This document shows, piece by piece, positions 31,518 to 40,085 of a stretch of 48,956 nucleotides of DNA. A program made the position numbers and the translations under genes. Below the pieces are notes generated by a model. It was not told the origin of the DNA. It did no database searches and saw only the letters and a list, made by a program, of their open reading frames with translations. This DNA comes from Deltaproteobacteria bacterium UBA6106 (lineage in GTDB: Bacteria; Desulfobacterota; Syntrophorhabdia; Syntrophorhabdales; Syntrophorhabdaceae). Numbering within the stretch: position 1 is the first letter of the stretch; each line of letters starts with the position of its first letter. The DNA is taken from contig DIWM01000026.1 in assembly GCA_002428485.1 (NCBI GenBank), positions 1 through 48,956 on the forward strand. The letters run 5' to 3'.

Positions 31518-33223
31518 TTTCCCCGGTACTGATTTGTTATGGGCATTCTCCTGTCTTTGCCAAATGCCTTCGGTGTGATCTTGATGCCTGGAGGAGACTG
31601 GCGCCGTTTGTATTCACTTACTTCGACCATATGCAATACCTTTTTCACTGCTTCCCGTGACAATTCACGCGAACTGATCGCGTTAAGGTCCCTGTTCTCT
31701 TCAATGTAATCCTTCAGTAAAGGATCAAGGTGCTCGTACGGCGGCAGGGTATCACTGTCCTTTTGATCCGGCTTCAATTCCGCTGTAGGCTCTTTGGTCA
31801 GCACCCTGGCGGGTATCACATAACCCAGGGAATTCCTGTACCGGGACAGTTTATACACCATGGTTTTCGGCACGTCTTTAATCACGGCAAAACCTCCGGC
31901 CATATCCCCGTACAGCGTTGCGTATCCAACGCTCATTTCCGACTTGTTGCCGGTAGTGAGAACAAGCCAGCCAAACTTGTTCGAGAGGGCCATCAGGATA
32001 TTTCCACGAATCCGTGCCTGAATGTTTTCTTCGGTAATATCTTTCCGCAACCCCGAAAATACAGACCGCAGCGTGGAAATATACGCCTTGTAGACCTCAT
32101 GTATGGGAATGGCAAGCAACCTGATGCCGAGGTTTTTTACAAGCTCCCCGGTATCGACCCCGGACTCTTTTGATGTATAGCGGGACGGCATAAATACGCC
32201 GATCACGTTGTCGCTGCCAAGGCTATCGACTGCGAGGGCGGCCACGATGGAAGAATCGATTCCACCGGAGAGGCCGATGACGGTCTTTTGAAAACCATTC
32301 TTTACGACATAATCATGAAGGCCGAGCTTCAGTGCCTCATAGACCTCGGCAACAGGTTCCAGAGGTTTCCTGTCGGGCAATGACAGCGCCGGCCTCTTCC
32401 CTGGCGATACCCTGCCCCTGATGGTGACAACCCGCGCAAGCTTGCCGGTATGCGCATTTTGTGACCTTCCTGTCTTTTTTCCAAGCTCTTTGATCGGTAT
32501 ATCAAGCACGAGCATGTCCTCGCGGAAGGCATCCGCCTGGGCTATGATCCGGCCTTTCTTATCCATCACGAAACTCTGCCCGTCAAACACGAGTTCGTCC
32601 TGTCCTCCTACCATGTTTGTATAGGAGATGAAAACCCTGCTTTCCTCTACGCGGTTTTTTGCGATCTCGGCGCGGGTATGTATCTTCCCTGCATGGTACG
32701 GAGACGCATTAATGTTGAATATCAACGCAGCTCCTGTCCTGGCCATGATCCCTGCCGGTCCTTCCCTATGCCAGATATCTTCGCAGATGCTTACCCCGAA
32801 AATAACCTCGCCGTACCTGAATACCAGCGGCTTGCTCCCTTGCTCAAAATACCGCTTTTCGTCAAAAACACCGTAATTCGGCAGCAGGGCCTTATGGTAT
32901 ATGCCTTTTACCTTTCCTCTGTATATAACAGCCGCGGCATTGTAAAGATGTCCTCCCTGCCTGTTCACGAAACCAACAACGACCACAATATCACCGACAG
33001 CCTCAGCCAATCCACCCAGCGCCTTGAGATTTTCATCAATAAAACCCCCTTTCAGGAGGAGGTCCTCGGGCGGATAGCCGGTGATCACAAGCTCGGGGAA
33101 TGTAACTATATCAACCCCCAGGGAGCCAGCCTTTTCTATGTATTCAACAATCCTGGCGCAGTTGCCCTTTATATTGCCGACGATGCAGTTCACCTGCCCG
33201 ACAGCTATTCTCAGTTCATCCAT
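31514..33223 (-). CDS. nadE: Glutamine-dependent NAD+ synthetase
   Basis: Last step of NAD synthesis, amidating nicotinate adenine dinucleotide. The 569-residue protein has an N-terminal glutaminase domain with the Glu-Lys-Cys triad (TFPELVITGYPPEDLL, YHKALLPNYGVFDEKRYF, GVSICEDIWH) and a C-terminal synthetase with the P-loop VIGLSGGIDSSIVAALA and LTTGNKSEMSVGYATLYGD. The frame opens at 33256, but ATG 33223 matches the family start (MDELRIAVGQVN) and has GGTGGTG upstream. The 125-nt leader holds a hairpin and a terminator (separate entries), suggesting attenuation. A sigma-like gene is coupled to its end. Confidence 0.93.
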   Translation of the reverse strand: MDELRIAVGQVNCIVGNIKGNCARIVEYIEKAGSLGVDIVTFPELVITGYPPEDLLLKGGFIDENLKALGGLAEAVGDIVVVVGFVNRQGGHLYNAAAVIYRGKVKGIYHKALLPNYGVFDEKRYFEQGSKPLVFRYGEVIFGVSICEDIWHREGPAGIMARTGAALIFNINASPYHAGKIHTRAEIAKNRVEESRVFISYTNMVGGQDELVFDGQSFVMDKKGRIIAQADAFREDMLVLDIPIKELGKKTGRSQNAHTGKLARVVTIRGRVSPGKRPALSLPDRKPLEPVAEVYEALKLGLHDYVVKNGFQKTVIGLSGGIDSSIVAALAVDSLGSDNVIGVFMPSRYTSKESGVDTGELVKNLGIRLLAIPIHEVYKAYISTLRSVFSGLRKDITEENIQARIRGNILMALSNKFGWLVLTTGNKSEMSVGYATLYGDMAGGFAVIKDVPKTMVYKLSRYRNSLGYVIPARVLTKEPTAELKPDQKDSDTLPPYEHLDPLLKDYIEENRDLNAISSRELSREAVKKVLHMVEVSEYKRRQSPPGIKITPKAFGKDRRMPITNQYRGK

Positions 33224-33245
33224 ACTGTTCACCACCCATAGAAAT

Positions 33246-33284
33246 AAAAAAGGCATCTCAAACCACCTTGGTGATTTGGACGCC
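33246..33284 (-). terminator. Terminator/attenuator in the nadE leader
   Basis: Read on the minus strand: ggcgtc-caaatcacc (33284-33270), a 2-nt loop, ggtggtttg-a-gatgcc (33267-33252), then six T (33251-33246). The stem has about 15 pairs with two G-U pairs and one bulged A. It ends 22 nt before the nadE ATG, after the predicted nadE promoter, so it would stop nadE transcription unless disrupted. It also lies after the GAF-ANTAR gene and could end that transcript. Confidence 0.75.
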
Positions 33285-33291
33285 CTTGTCC
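33278..33291 (-). promoter_or_regulatory. Alternative hexaloop hairpin overlapping the nadE terminator
   Basis: On the minus strand ggac (33291-33288), loop aagggc (33287-33282), gtcc (33281-33278). Forming it removes the first seven bases of the terminator's 5' arm (33284-33278). The six-base loop has A at position 1 and G at position 4, the pattern reported for ANTAR-protein targets. Confidence 0.45.
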
Positions 33292-33307
33292 GTTCAATCG
33301 TCTTTGT

Positions 33308-33336
33308 GAGTTTTTAGCACCCTCCGCTAATAACTC
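33308..33336 (-). other. First hairpin of the nadE leader
   Basis: On the minus strand gagtt-a-ttagc, loop ggagggt (7 nt), gctaa-a-aactc: ten pairs with a single A-A mismatch. It starts about 12 nt after the predicted transcript start. The loop has seven bases, so it does not match the ANTAR hexaloop rule, unlike the second hairpin. Confidence 0.6.
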
Positions 33337-33354
33337 GTCCTTTGTCGTAAAAAT

Positions 33355-33383
33355 ATAGTAATTTTTTTTTTCACCTTTGTCAA
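33355..33383 (-). promoter_or_regulatory. nadE promoter
   Basis: On the minus strand TTGACA (33383-33378), 17-nt spacer, TACTAT (33360-33355), predicted +1 near 33348. The perfect -35 overlaps the stop codon of the GAF-GAF-ANTAR gene. The leader to ATG 33223 is about 125 nt. Confidence 0.7.
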
Positions 33384-34612
33384 GTTCTTTTCTTCAGGTC
33401 AGAGGTCAGTATAATCGCGTCGGCGATCTCTTTCATCGTCTTTCTCATATCCATGCTCTTCTTATGGATCTTCTTGTAGGCTTCGTCCTCCGTGAGCCCG
33501 AGCTCCTGCATAAGGATGCCCTTTGCCCTTTCAATGATCTTCCTCGACTCCAGGGCCTCTTTCGCGGTAAGGATCTCCTGGCTCAGGTTTGTGTTTTCGA
33601 TTGCAACGGCAGCCTGGTTGGCCACTGCCTGAAGGATGTCTGTCTCCTCTTTCCTGAAACTATGCTTGCTCTTCGTGTAGCTGTTTATCACCCCTATGAC
33701 CCTGTCCTTGATCATCATGGGGACTGAGAGCAAAGACACGATCCCCTCCTTTTTGGCAATTTCAGGATACATGAAACCCGGTTCCTTTGTGACATCAAGA
33801 ACGGTGATGGGTTTCTTTTCGAAGACCACCTTACCGCTTACCGATTGTCCCACTTTGAGGTTCGGCTTGTTGGTATAATCAAGGCTGAGGCTCTGCGTGG
33901 CCGCAATGACAAGTTCTTCCCTTTTTTCATCAAGCAGCATGATCGAGCAAATCTTGGAATCCATCACCTTAGCAGTCATGGTAACGATCAACTGGAGTAT
34001 CTCTTTGAGGTAATAATCAGAAACGATCGTCCTGGAAACCTGCGAGAGAAGATCAAGCTGTTTTGCCTTTTTCACCACTTCATCGTAAGTCATTGCATTC
34101 TGTATGCTGCTCCCGAGATACCGTCCGATCGTAAAAAGCAGGTTTACCTGTGGCTCCGGGTAGGCATGCTCCTTTCTGTTCCTGAGGTTCATCACGCCGA
34201 TGATCTCGTTCTTCGAGAGGATCGGGATCGACAGGAAGGCCTCATATTGATCTTCTTCGAGGAGGGGAAAGGTTTTAAACCTCCTGTCCTTGTATGATTC
34301 TCTCGATAGCGCCACGGGTTTTTTCTCTTTCGCGGCCCATCCCGTGACCCCTTCGCCCATCTTCAGCCTCACAGTGCCCAATCCCTTAATGTGCCTGTCG
34401 TTCGATGCCGTGAGGATAAGCTCGTCGTTCGGCCTGTCGTACAGGTAGACGAGGCACGAATCAACGGTCACAAAATTCATGATTGTCTCTATAATGCGCT
34501 GCAGGAGCACCGCGAGGTCCAGGTTGTCGCTGATATCCTTTGCAACCTCGTGAAGGATCCGCAGCTCCTCTTCTTTCTCTTCTATTTTTTGTTTCATCTC
34601 CGCGTTCCGCAT
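33380..34612 (-). CDS. GAF-GAF-ANTAR antiterminator-type regulator
   Basis: A cytoplasmic sensor-regulator of about 410 residues: short coiled coil (KIEEKEEELRILHEVAKDIS), GAF domain 1 (about 25-165), GAF domain 2 (about 185-330) and a C-terminal ANTAR domain (about 345-400, KIIERAKGILMQELGLTEDE). ANTAR proteins bind paired hexaloop hairpins in leader RNAs and prevent termination. The start is uncertain: TTG 34645, ATG 34612 (SD 14 nt away) or ATG 34597. An AGGAGG (34632-34627) is best spaced for an out-of-frame ATG at 34617 whose 7-codon frame ends on the ATG at 34597. Directly downstream is the nadE leader with a terminator. Confidence 0.85.
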   Translation of the reverse strand: MRNAEMKQKIEEKEEELRILHEVAKDISDNLDLAVLLQRIIETIMNFVTVDSCLVYLYDRPNDELILTASNDRHIKGLGTVRLKMGEGVTGWAAKEKKPVALSRESYKDRRFKTFPLLEEDQYEAFLSIPILSKNEIIGVMNLRNRKEHAYPEPQVNLLFTIGRYLGSSIQNAMTYDEVVKKAKQLDLLSQVSRTIVSDYYLKEILQLIVTMTAKVMDSKICSIMLLDEKREELVIAATQSLSLDYTNKPNLKVGQSVSGKVVFEKKPITVLDVTKEPGFMYPEIAKKEGIVSLLSVPMMIKDRVIGVINSYTKSKHSFRKEETDILQAVANQAAVAIENTNLSQEILTAKEALESRKIIERAKGILMQELGLTEDEAYKKIHKKSMDMRKTMKEIADAIILTSDLKKRT

Positions 34613-34654
34613 ACCATTAACACCTGCCTCCTGTGATTGCTGCAAAAAAGATAC

Positions 34655-35329
34655 CTAAAAAGAGGGAGGCACCGCATTCAGCGTGTATTGCCTTTTTCTC
34701 ACGCTCAATATGCCTTTCTTGACGAGGCTCTTTATCATTCGCGATACGGTCTCCCTCGAACAACCGCAAGAACTGGCTATGTCTATCTGCGTGGGTCCCT
34801 TTTCGATGATGATATAATCTTTTACCTTCACCCCTTCCTTTTCGCCGATACCCAGCAGATACTTCAATATCCTTCCTTCCACGCTGAGGAATGCGAGCCA
34901 CCTGATCCTCTCGTCTGTCTCCCGAAGCCTCCTCGAAAGAACCTTCAAAATAGCGATGGTGATCATGGGGTTTTCCATAAGGAGCCTGGTAAAATCGTGT
35001 CTCCTGATAATAAGCAGTTCTGAATTCTCAAGGGTGATCGCGTTTGCAGACCGGGGCAATTCGTCGATAAGGGCAAGCTCACCGAAGAAACCGTCTTTGC
35101 CGATCGCAGCCAGTATGTACTCCCTGCCGTCTTCGTCATAGAGGCAGACCTTCACCTGCCCCTTCAGTATGATATAAAGAGAATCCCCCTTTTCGCCTTC
35201 CTGAAAGACGACCTCCCCTTTGGCATAGGTGTTGATAAAGATAATCTTTGAAATAACCTCCATGTCCTTCTCGTTCAACGTGGCAAAGAGGCTCACGTTC
35301 CTTAAGTTCTCCATGTATCGTCTCATCAT
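34655..35329 (-). CDS. Crp/Fnr-family transcriptional regulator
   Basis: A 224-residue regulator with an N-terminal cyclic-nucleotide-binding-like domain (about 10-125) and a C-terminal winged helix (about 150-215, TQIDIASSCGCSRETVSRMI as recognition region). The pocket motif FFGELALIDELPRSANA keeps the Glu and the Arg-Ser pair that bind the phosphate of cAMP in CRP, so a cyclic nucleotide ligand is possible. The N-terminus lacks the clustered cysteines of FNR, so an iron-sulfur oxygen sensor is unlikely. ATG 35329 follows AGGAGCATGAG. It lies 18 nt after alaS and before the GAF-ANTAR gene. Confidence 0.9.
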   Translation of the reverse strand: MMRRYMENLRNVSLFATLNEKDMEVISKIIFINTYAKGEVVFQEGEKGDSLYIILKGQVKVCLYDEDGREYILAAIGKDGFFGELALIDELPRSANAITLENSELLIIRRHDFTRLLMENPMITIAILKVLSRRLRETDERIRWLAFLSVEGRILKYLLGIGEKEGVKVKDYIIIEKGPTQIDIASSCGCSRETVSRMIKSLVKKGILSVRKRQYTLNAVPPSF

Positions 35330-35347
35330 CTCATGCTCCTATCGGCG

Positions 35348-37987
35348 CTAAGAACCGAATATCACTTCCTGGTCTTTGAGCGCCTCTTTTACTTTCTTGC
35401 CGGAAACACCGCCCTGTGCGATCTGGGGCCCTCCACCCCCCTTGCCGCCATATCGCTCTGAGATCTTTTTTACGATTTTACCGGCATTATGTACGCCCTG
35501 CAAGTCTTTTGTTACCGCAACAACTATGAGCCCCTTATCCTCTGCCTGTGAGCCGACAATAGCTATACAGCTCTTTGCTTTGCCGCGGATAATATCCGTA
35601 ACCTTCCTCAGTTCCTCAGCGCCGGCATTGTAAACAAAGAGCGAAACGACCTTTGTTCCGTCTTTTTCAAAGGCCTCCTGCAGGGCCTCGTCGACCCTGT
35701 ATGATACGATCTCTGTTTTGAGCCGCTCAATCTCTTTTCCCCTTTTTTCAAGGTCGCCCACGATGGACTCCACTTTTTCGCCGACCCTCTCAACCTCAGT
35801 ATTGGATAGTTTTGCAACAGCCTTCAGCATCTTTTCTATCTTCCTCTTGTAAAGGATCGCCGACCTGCCCGTCACCGCTTCTATTCTCCGTATCCCCGAC
35901 GCAAGCGACCCTTCACTGGTTATGTAAAAACTCCCTATCTCGCCGGTATTTCTGACATGGGTACCGCCGCAGAGTTCCATACTGAAATCCCCTATCCTGA
36001 TAACCCTCACTTTATCACCGTACTTTTCCTCAAACAGCGCCGTAGCGCCTTCCCGTATGGCATCTTCGCGGCTCTTTTCCTCGGTGCCGATGTCGATGCA
36101 TGCCATAATCTTTTCGTTGACAATGTCCTCGACCTTTACGACCTCCGCATCGTTCATCCCTTCAAAATGAGTAAAGTCGAACCTCAGCCTGTCTCGCCCT
36201 ACCAGTGAACCGGACTGTTTAACGTGGTCCCCCAGCACCATTCGCAGGGCATAGTGGAGCAGGTGCGTTGCAGTATGGTTCCGGGAAACGCCCCTTCTTT
36301 TCTCCAGGTCAACTATAAGTTCCGCGCGGTCTTTCGTGCGAATAACACCTCTTTCAACCTTCACCTTGTGGGAGAAGAGGTTGTCCTTGATCTTTGTAAC
36401 TTCAAGAATCTTTGCTATCCCTTCAGCGTGATCTTCACGAATGGTCCGGATAAAACCTTCATCGCTGATCTGGCCACCGCTCTCTGCATAAAAGGGTGTT
36501 CGGGCAAAAAAGAGTTCTCCTTCATCCCCTTCGCGTATTTCATTCACCAGATCGGCTCCAACCAGTATTCGCTCAACGGTCCCGCTGTCTTTCAGGGTTT
36601 TGTATCCCGTAAAGGTGCTCGATATGCCTTCCCTTAAGACTGCCAGGTGGCCTTCATCCCATTCTTCCCCTTTGATCCTCGATGCCGTTCTTGACCGTTC
36701 TTTCTGGTCTTTTGATGCGCTTTCGAAACCCTCCATGTCCACGAGCAGACCATCCTCTTCCGCTATCTCAATGGTAATATCCAGCGGGAACCCATGGGTA
36801 TCGTAGAGTTTATAGACAAGATCGCCGGGGATGGTCCTGATGCCTTTTGCCTTGAGCTCTTCTGTGATCTCCTCATAGACCTTCATGCCTGCGCTTAACG
36901 TTTCCACAAAACGTTCTTCTTCGCCCTTGATCACCCGGACGATATAAGGGTGGTTGTTTTTTATTTCAGGATATACGCCTTCCATGATATCCACAACCGT
37001 CTTTGACATGTCATAGAGAAACTCTTTTTCGATACCGATCTTCTTCCCGTATCGCAAAGCCCTTCTGATAATCCTCCGTAAGACATAGCCCCTGCCTTCT
37101 TTTGACGGCAACACGCCGTCGTTGATGATGAACGTGGCGCCCCTGGCATGGTCTGCTATAACCCGCATCGCTACGTCATCCTTCCCGTCCTGTCCATATA
37201 TATGTCCCGAGATGTCCTCAAGCCTCTTGAGGATAGGAGCAAAAAGGTCCGTATCGTAATTCCCGATCTTTCCCTGCAGCACCGATGTAATCCTTTCCAG
37301 CCCCATTCCGGTATCGATCGACGGGCGCGGCAGCTTCTTCATCTGTCCGTCAGCGCTTCTGTCAAATTCCATGAATACAAGGTTCCATATTTCAAGGTAC
37401 CTGTCGCAGTCACACCCCACCTTGCAGGTCGGCAGCCTGCATCCAACCTGTTCGCCGAGGTCATAGAGGATCTCCGAGCAGGGCCCGCACGGTCCTTCAT
37501 CCCCCATGGACCAGAAGTTATCTTTCTCGCCGAGCCTGACGATCCTGTCTCCCTGTACGCCGACCTGTTTCCACAGTTCCGCTGCGTCGTTATCGTCCTG
37601 ATAGATCGTTATCCACATCCTGCCCTTGTCGAGGTTGAGCGTCCTGGTAAGAAATTCCCACGCATAAGCGATCGCCTCTTTCTTGAAGTAATCACCGAAG
37701 GAAAAATTTCCCAGCATCTCGAAGAACGTGTGGTGCCTCAGCGTCTTGCCGATGTTCTCCAGGTCGTTGTGTTTACCCCCTGCCCGCACGCATTTCTGGC
37801 AGGACGTTGCCCTCTGGTAATCCCTCTTTTCATCCCCCAGAAAAAGGTTCTTGAAGGGCACCATGCCCGCATTGACAAAAAGCAGGGTAGGGTCCTTCTC
37901 CGGCACCAGCGATACGCTTGGTATAACCCTGTGGCCGTGGTGTGAAAAAAAATCTAAAAACGTTTTGCGGACCTCTTTTGACGTCAC
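35348..37987 (-). CDS. alaS: Alanyl-tRNA synthetase
   Basis: Charges tRNA-Ala and clears mischarged Ser and Gly. The 879-residue protein has the class II aminoacylation domain at the N-terminus (TFLDFFSHHGHRVIPSVSLV, VNAGMVPFKNLFLG), the editing domain with HTATHLLHYALRMVLG and the zinc motif CGGTHVRNTGEIGSF, and the C-Ala domain ending with GGKGGGGPQIAQGG. Length and order are normal. The start overlaps the recA stop by 4 nt; the recX gene often found between them is absent. Confidence 0.97.
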   Translation of the reverse strand: MTSKEVRKTFLDFFSHHGHRVIPSVSLVPEKDPTLLFVNAGMVPFKNLFLGDEKRDYQRATSCQKCVRAGGKHNDLENIGKTLRHHTFFEMLGNFSFGDYFKKEAIAYAWEFLTRTLNLDKGRMWITIYQDDNDAAELWKQVGVQGDRIVRLGEKDNFWSMGDEGPCGPCSEILYDLGEQVGCRLPTCKVGCDCDRYLEIWNLVFMEFDRSADGQMKKLPRPSIDTGMGLERITSVLQGKIGNYDTDLFAPILKRLEDISGHIYGQDGKDDVAMRVIADHARGATFIINDGVLPSKEGRGYVLRRIIRRALRYGKKIGIEKEFLYDMSKTVVDIMEGVYPEIKNNHPYIVRVIKGEEERFVETLSAGMKVYEEITEELKAKGIRTIPGDLVYKLYDTHGFPLDITIEIAEEDGLLVDMEGFESASKDQKERSRTASRIKGEEWDEGHLAVLREGISSTFTGYKTLKDSGTVERILVGADLVNEIREGDEGELFFARTPFYAESGGQISDEGFIRTIREDHAEGIAKILEVTKIKDNLFSHKVKVERGVIRTKDRAELIVDLEKRRGVSRNHTATHLLHYALRMVLGDHVKQSGSLVGRDRLRFDFTHFEGMNDAEVVKVEDIVNEKIMACIDIGTEEKSREDAIREGATALFEEKYGDKVRVIRIGDFSMELCGGTHVRNTGEIGSFYITSEGSLASGIRRIEAVTGRSAILYKRKIEKMLKAVAKLSNTEVERVGEKVESIVGDLEKRGKEIERLKTEIVSYRVDEALQEAFEKDGTKVVSLFVYNAGAEELRKVTDIIRGKAKSCIAIVGSQAEDKGLIVVAVTKDLQGVHNAGKIVKKISERYGGKGGGGPQIAQGGVSGKKVKEALKDQEVIFGS

Positions 37988-38982
37988 GATTCACCCTTTT
38001 TCGTTGCCATTATCTTCTCTTCTATCGCCTTTGTAACATCGGGGTGGTTCTTCAGAAACTCCTTGGCATTTTCCCTTCCCTGGCCGATCCTCGCATCGCC
38101 GTAGGAGTACCATGTGCCTGCCTTCTCGACGATATTAAAATCAACGGCGAGATCAAGAACGTCCCCTTCTCTTGAGATGCCCTCCCCGAAGATTATGTCG
38201 AATTCGACTTCCCTGAAAGGCGGCGCAAGCTTGTTCTTCACGACCTTGACCCTTGTCCTGCTCCCTACCACATCCTGACCGTCTTTGATGGATGCGATCC
38301 TTCTGATATCAAGGCGAACAGAAGCATAGAACTTTAACGCGTTTCCGCCCGTTGTGGTCTCGGGATTCCCGAACATAACCCCTATCTTCTGCCGTATCTG
38401 GTTGATGAATATGACCGTTGTCATTGATTTGCTGATCGTTGCCGTTAGCTTTCTCAGGGCCTGCGACATAAGCCTTGCCTGCAGCCCCATATGGGCGTCT
38501 CCCATTTCCCCCTCGATCTCTGCCCTTGGGACAAGGGCTGCAACTGAATCAACAACGATGGTGTCAACGGCGCTGCTTCTCACCAGTATCTCTACGATCT
38601 CAAGGGCCTGCTCGCCCGTATCGGGCTGGGAGATCAGGAGGTCATCGGTATTGACGCCGATCCTCTTCGCATAAAAGACATCGAGGGCGTGCTCTGCGTC
38701 GATAAAGGCAGCAACCCCTCCTCCTTTCTGGATCTCCGCAACAACATGTAACGCAAGGGTCGTCTTCCCGGATGCCTCGGGACCATAGATCTCTACCACC
38801 CTTCCCCTCGGCAGGCCACCAACACCCAGCGCCATATCAAGAGAGATTGAACCTGTCGAAACGACGGGAACCTCCTCCAGCGGTTTTTCGCCAAGTTTCA
38901 TGATAGAACCTTTTCCAAAAAGTTTCTCAATCTGAGAAACAGCCATGTCGATCGCCTTATTCTTACTTGTTTCCTCTTTCAC
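37984..38982 (-). CDS. recA: Recombinase RecA
   Basis: DNA strand-exchange protein and SOS coprotease. The 332-residue protein has the Walker A GPEASGKTTLALH, the MAW-type VVDSVAALVPRAEIEGEMGD region, the L2 loop signature NQIRQKIGVMFGNPETTTGG, and DNA-binding ALKFYASVRLDIRR. It is a little shorter than most (about 345-355), losing part of the acidic tail. The start is GTG 38982 with GAGGGGGAG upstream. It is 17 nt after thpR and overlaps alaS; no SOS-type operator was recognised next to it, so it is probably read from an upstream promoter. Confidence 0.97.
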   Translation of the reverse strand: MKEETSKNKAIDMAVSQIEKLFGKGSIMKLGEKPLEEVPVVSTGSISLDMALGVGGLPRGRVVEIYGPEASGKTTLALHVVAEIQKGGGVAAFIDAEHALDVFYAKRIGVNTDDLLISQPDTGEQALEIVEILVRSSAVDTIVVDSVAALVPRAEIEGEMGDAHMGLQARLMSQALRKLTATISKSMTTVIFINQIRQKIGVMFGNPETTTGGNALKFYASVRLDIRRIASIKDGQDVVGSRTRVKVVKNKLAPPFREVEFDIIFGEGISREGDVLDLAVDFNIVEKAGTWYSYGDARIGQGRENAKEFLKNHPDVTKAIEEKIMATKKGES

Positions 38983-38999
38983 GTGCTCCCCCTCTCTTG

Positions 39000-39551
39000 T
39001 TAAATGGTTTTGTTGAACTCCAGCTCCCGGATCGGAGCATATATGGCGCCTGCAGGTTGGAGTATACTCTGAAAAAGCACCATCTTCCTTACAATGAAAC
39101 CCTTCATATCAACGGCAACGATATCCCTGTCCAGGAGCGGGCCGGGCGACCTCATCCTCCCGAGGGTGATATGAGGCCTGAAACTCCGCTTTTCTCTCTC
39201 AACACCCAATCCTGACAAGCGATCCTCTATATCATGAAATATCATTCGTATGTTGTCAACTCCCTTTTCAAGCGCCACCACGATCACCCTTGCCCTCTTT
39301 CTGTCAGGGAATGCCTCAATATCTTTCAATGTCACGGCGACGGGGTCGTAGAGCCCTTCAATGCCGGACAGCGCATCACCGATCTCGCGAACCCTCTTTT
39401 CTTCCTGCTCACCGAAAAACTTTAACGTGATATGCTGTCCCCTTTCATTTACCCACTTTACATTACGGACGCGCCTTGCCATCTGATCTTTGACAATACG
39501 GAGATACTCCTTTACCTCTTCGGGGATCTCAAGGGCCAGAAAAACTCTCAC
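39000..39551 (-). CDS. thpR: RNA 2',3'-cyclic phosphodiesterase (2'-5' RNA ligase family)
   Basis: 2H phosphoesterase of 183 residues, with both HxT motifs: HITLKFFGE (about residues 41-49) and HITLGRM (about 126-132). The family opens 2',3'-cyclic phosphates and in vitro joins 2'-5' RNA linkages; the in vivo substrate is uncertain. It overlaps pncC by 4 nt, so the pair is coupled. The pncC-thpR-recA order is common in this bacterial group. Confidence 0.9.
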   Translation of the reverse strand: MRVFLALEIPEEVKEYLRIVKDQMARRVRNVKWVNERGQHITLKFFGEQEEKRVREIGDALSGIEGLYDPVAVTLKDIEAFPDRKRARVIVVALEKGVDNIRMIFHDIEDRLSGLGVEREKRSFRPHITLGRMRSPGPLLDRDIVAVDMKGFIVRKMVLFQSILQPAGAIYAPIRELEFNKTI

Positions 39552-40027
39552 CTCAGCCTCCCTTCGAGATGGTCAAGGATAAACAGCAGGGCCTCATCCG
39601 ATGTCTGAAGCTTGATCTCTTTTCTGTCTCCTTGAAAAGAAAATTTCCGGACGAACGTGCCATCCGGGACGGCAAGCGCTATATAGACCGTACCGACAGG
39701 CTTCTCGTCTGTGCCGCCTCCCGGCCCCGCAATCCCTGTTACTGCCAACCCTATATCAACCCCGGCGGCATTTCTCACGCCCTCGGCCATGAACCGCGCG
39801 ACCTCGTCGCTTACCGCCCCCTTCGCCCTTATAATGCCTCCGGGAACTGACAAAAAATGCTCTTTAGCCTTGTTGCTATATGTCACAAAGCCGGCCTCGA
39901 AGTAACCTGAAGCACCTTGAACATTGGTGATCCTGTGCGCCACCAGCCCTCCGGTACAGGACTCGGCAACGGCGATCTTTTTCTGTATCTGCATCAAAAT
40001 ACTTCCGATCTTTTCTTCTAATTCCAT
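39548..40027 (-). CDS. pncC: Nicotinamide-nucleotide amidase (CinA C-terminal domain)
   Basis: Stand-alone CinA C-terminal domain (159 residues), which deamidates NMN in pyridine-nucleotide recycling. The signature KIAVAESCTGGLVAHRITNV has the catalytic Ser/Thr pair, and TGIAGPGGGTDEKPVGTVYIAL is the second conserved block. The N-terminal MoCF-like domain of full CinA is absent. ATG 40027 overlaps nothing upstream; 58 nt separate it from pgpA. Its product, nicotinate mononucleotide, feeds the pathway completed by the NadE at 31514. Confidence 0.9.
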   Translation of the reverse strand: MELEEKIGSILMQIQKKIAVAESCTGGLVAHRITNVQGASGYFEAGFVTYSNKAKEHFLSVPGGIIRAKGAVSDEVARFMAEGVRNAAGVDIGLAVTGIAGPGGGTDEKPVGTVYIALAVPDGTFVRKFSFQGDRKEIKLQTSDEALLFILDHLEGRLR

Positions 40028-40085
40028 TTCACTGTCCCGCGTTCCCCGATCGTACTTCCGCGCTGTAATTCTTTCGACCTTTTTT

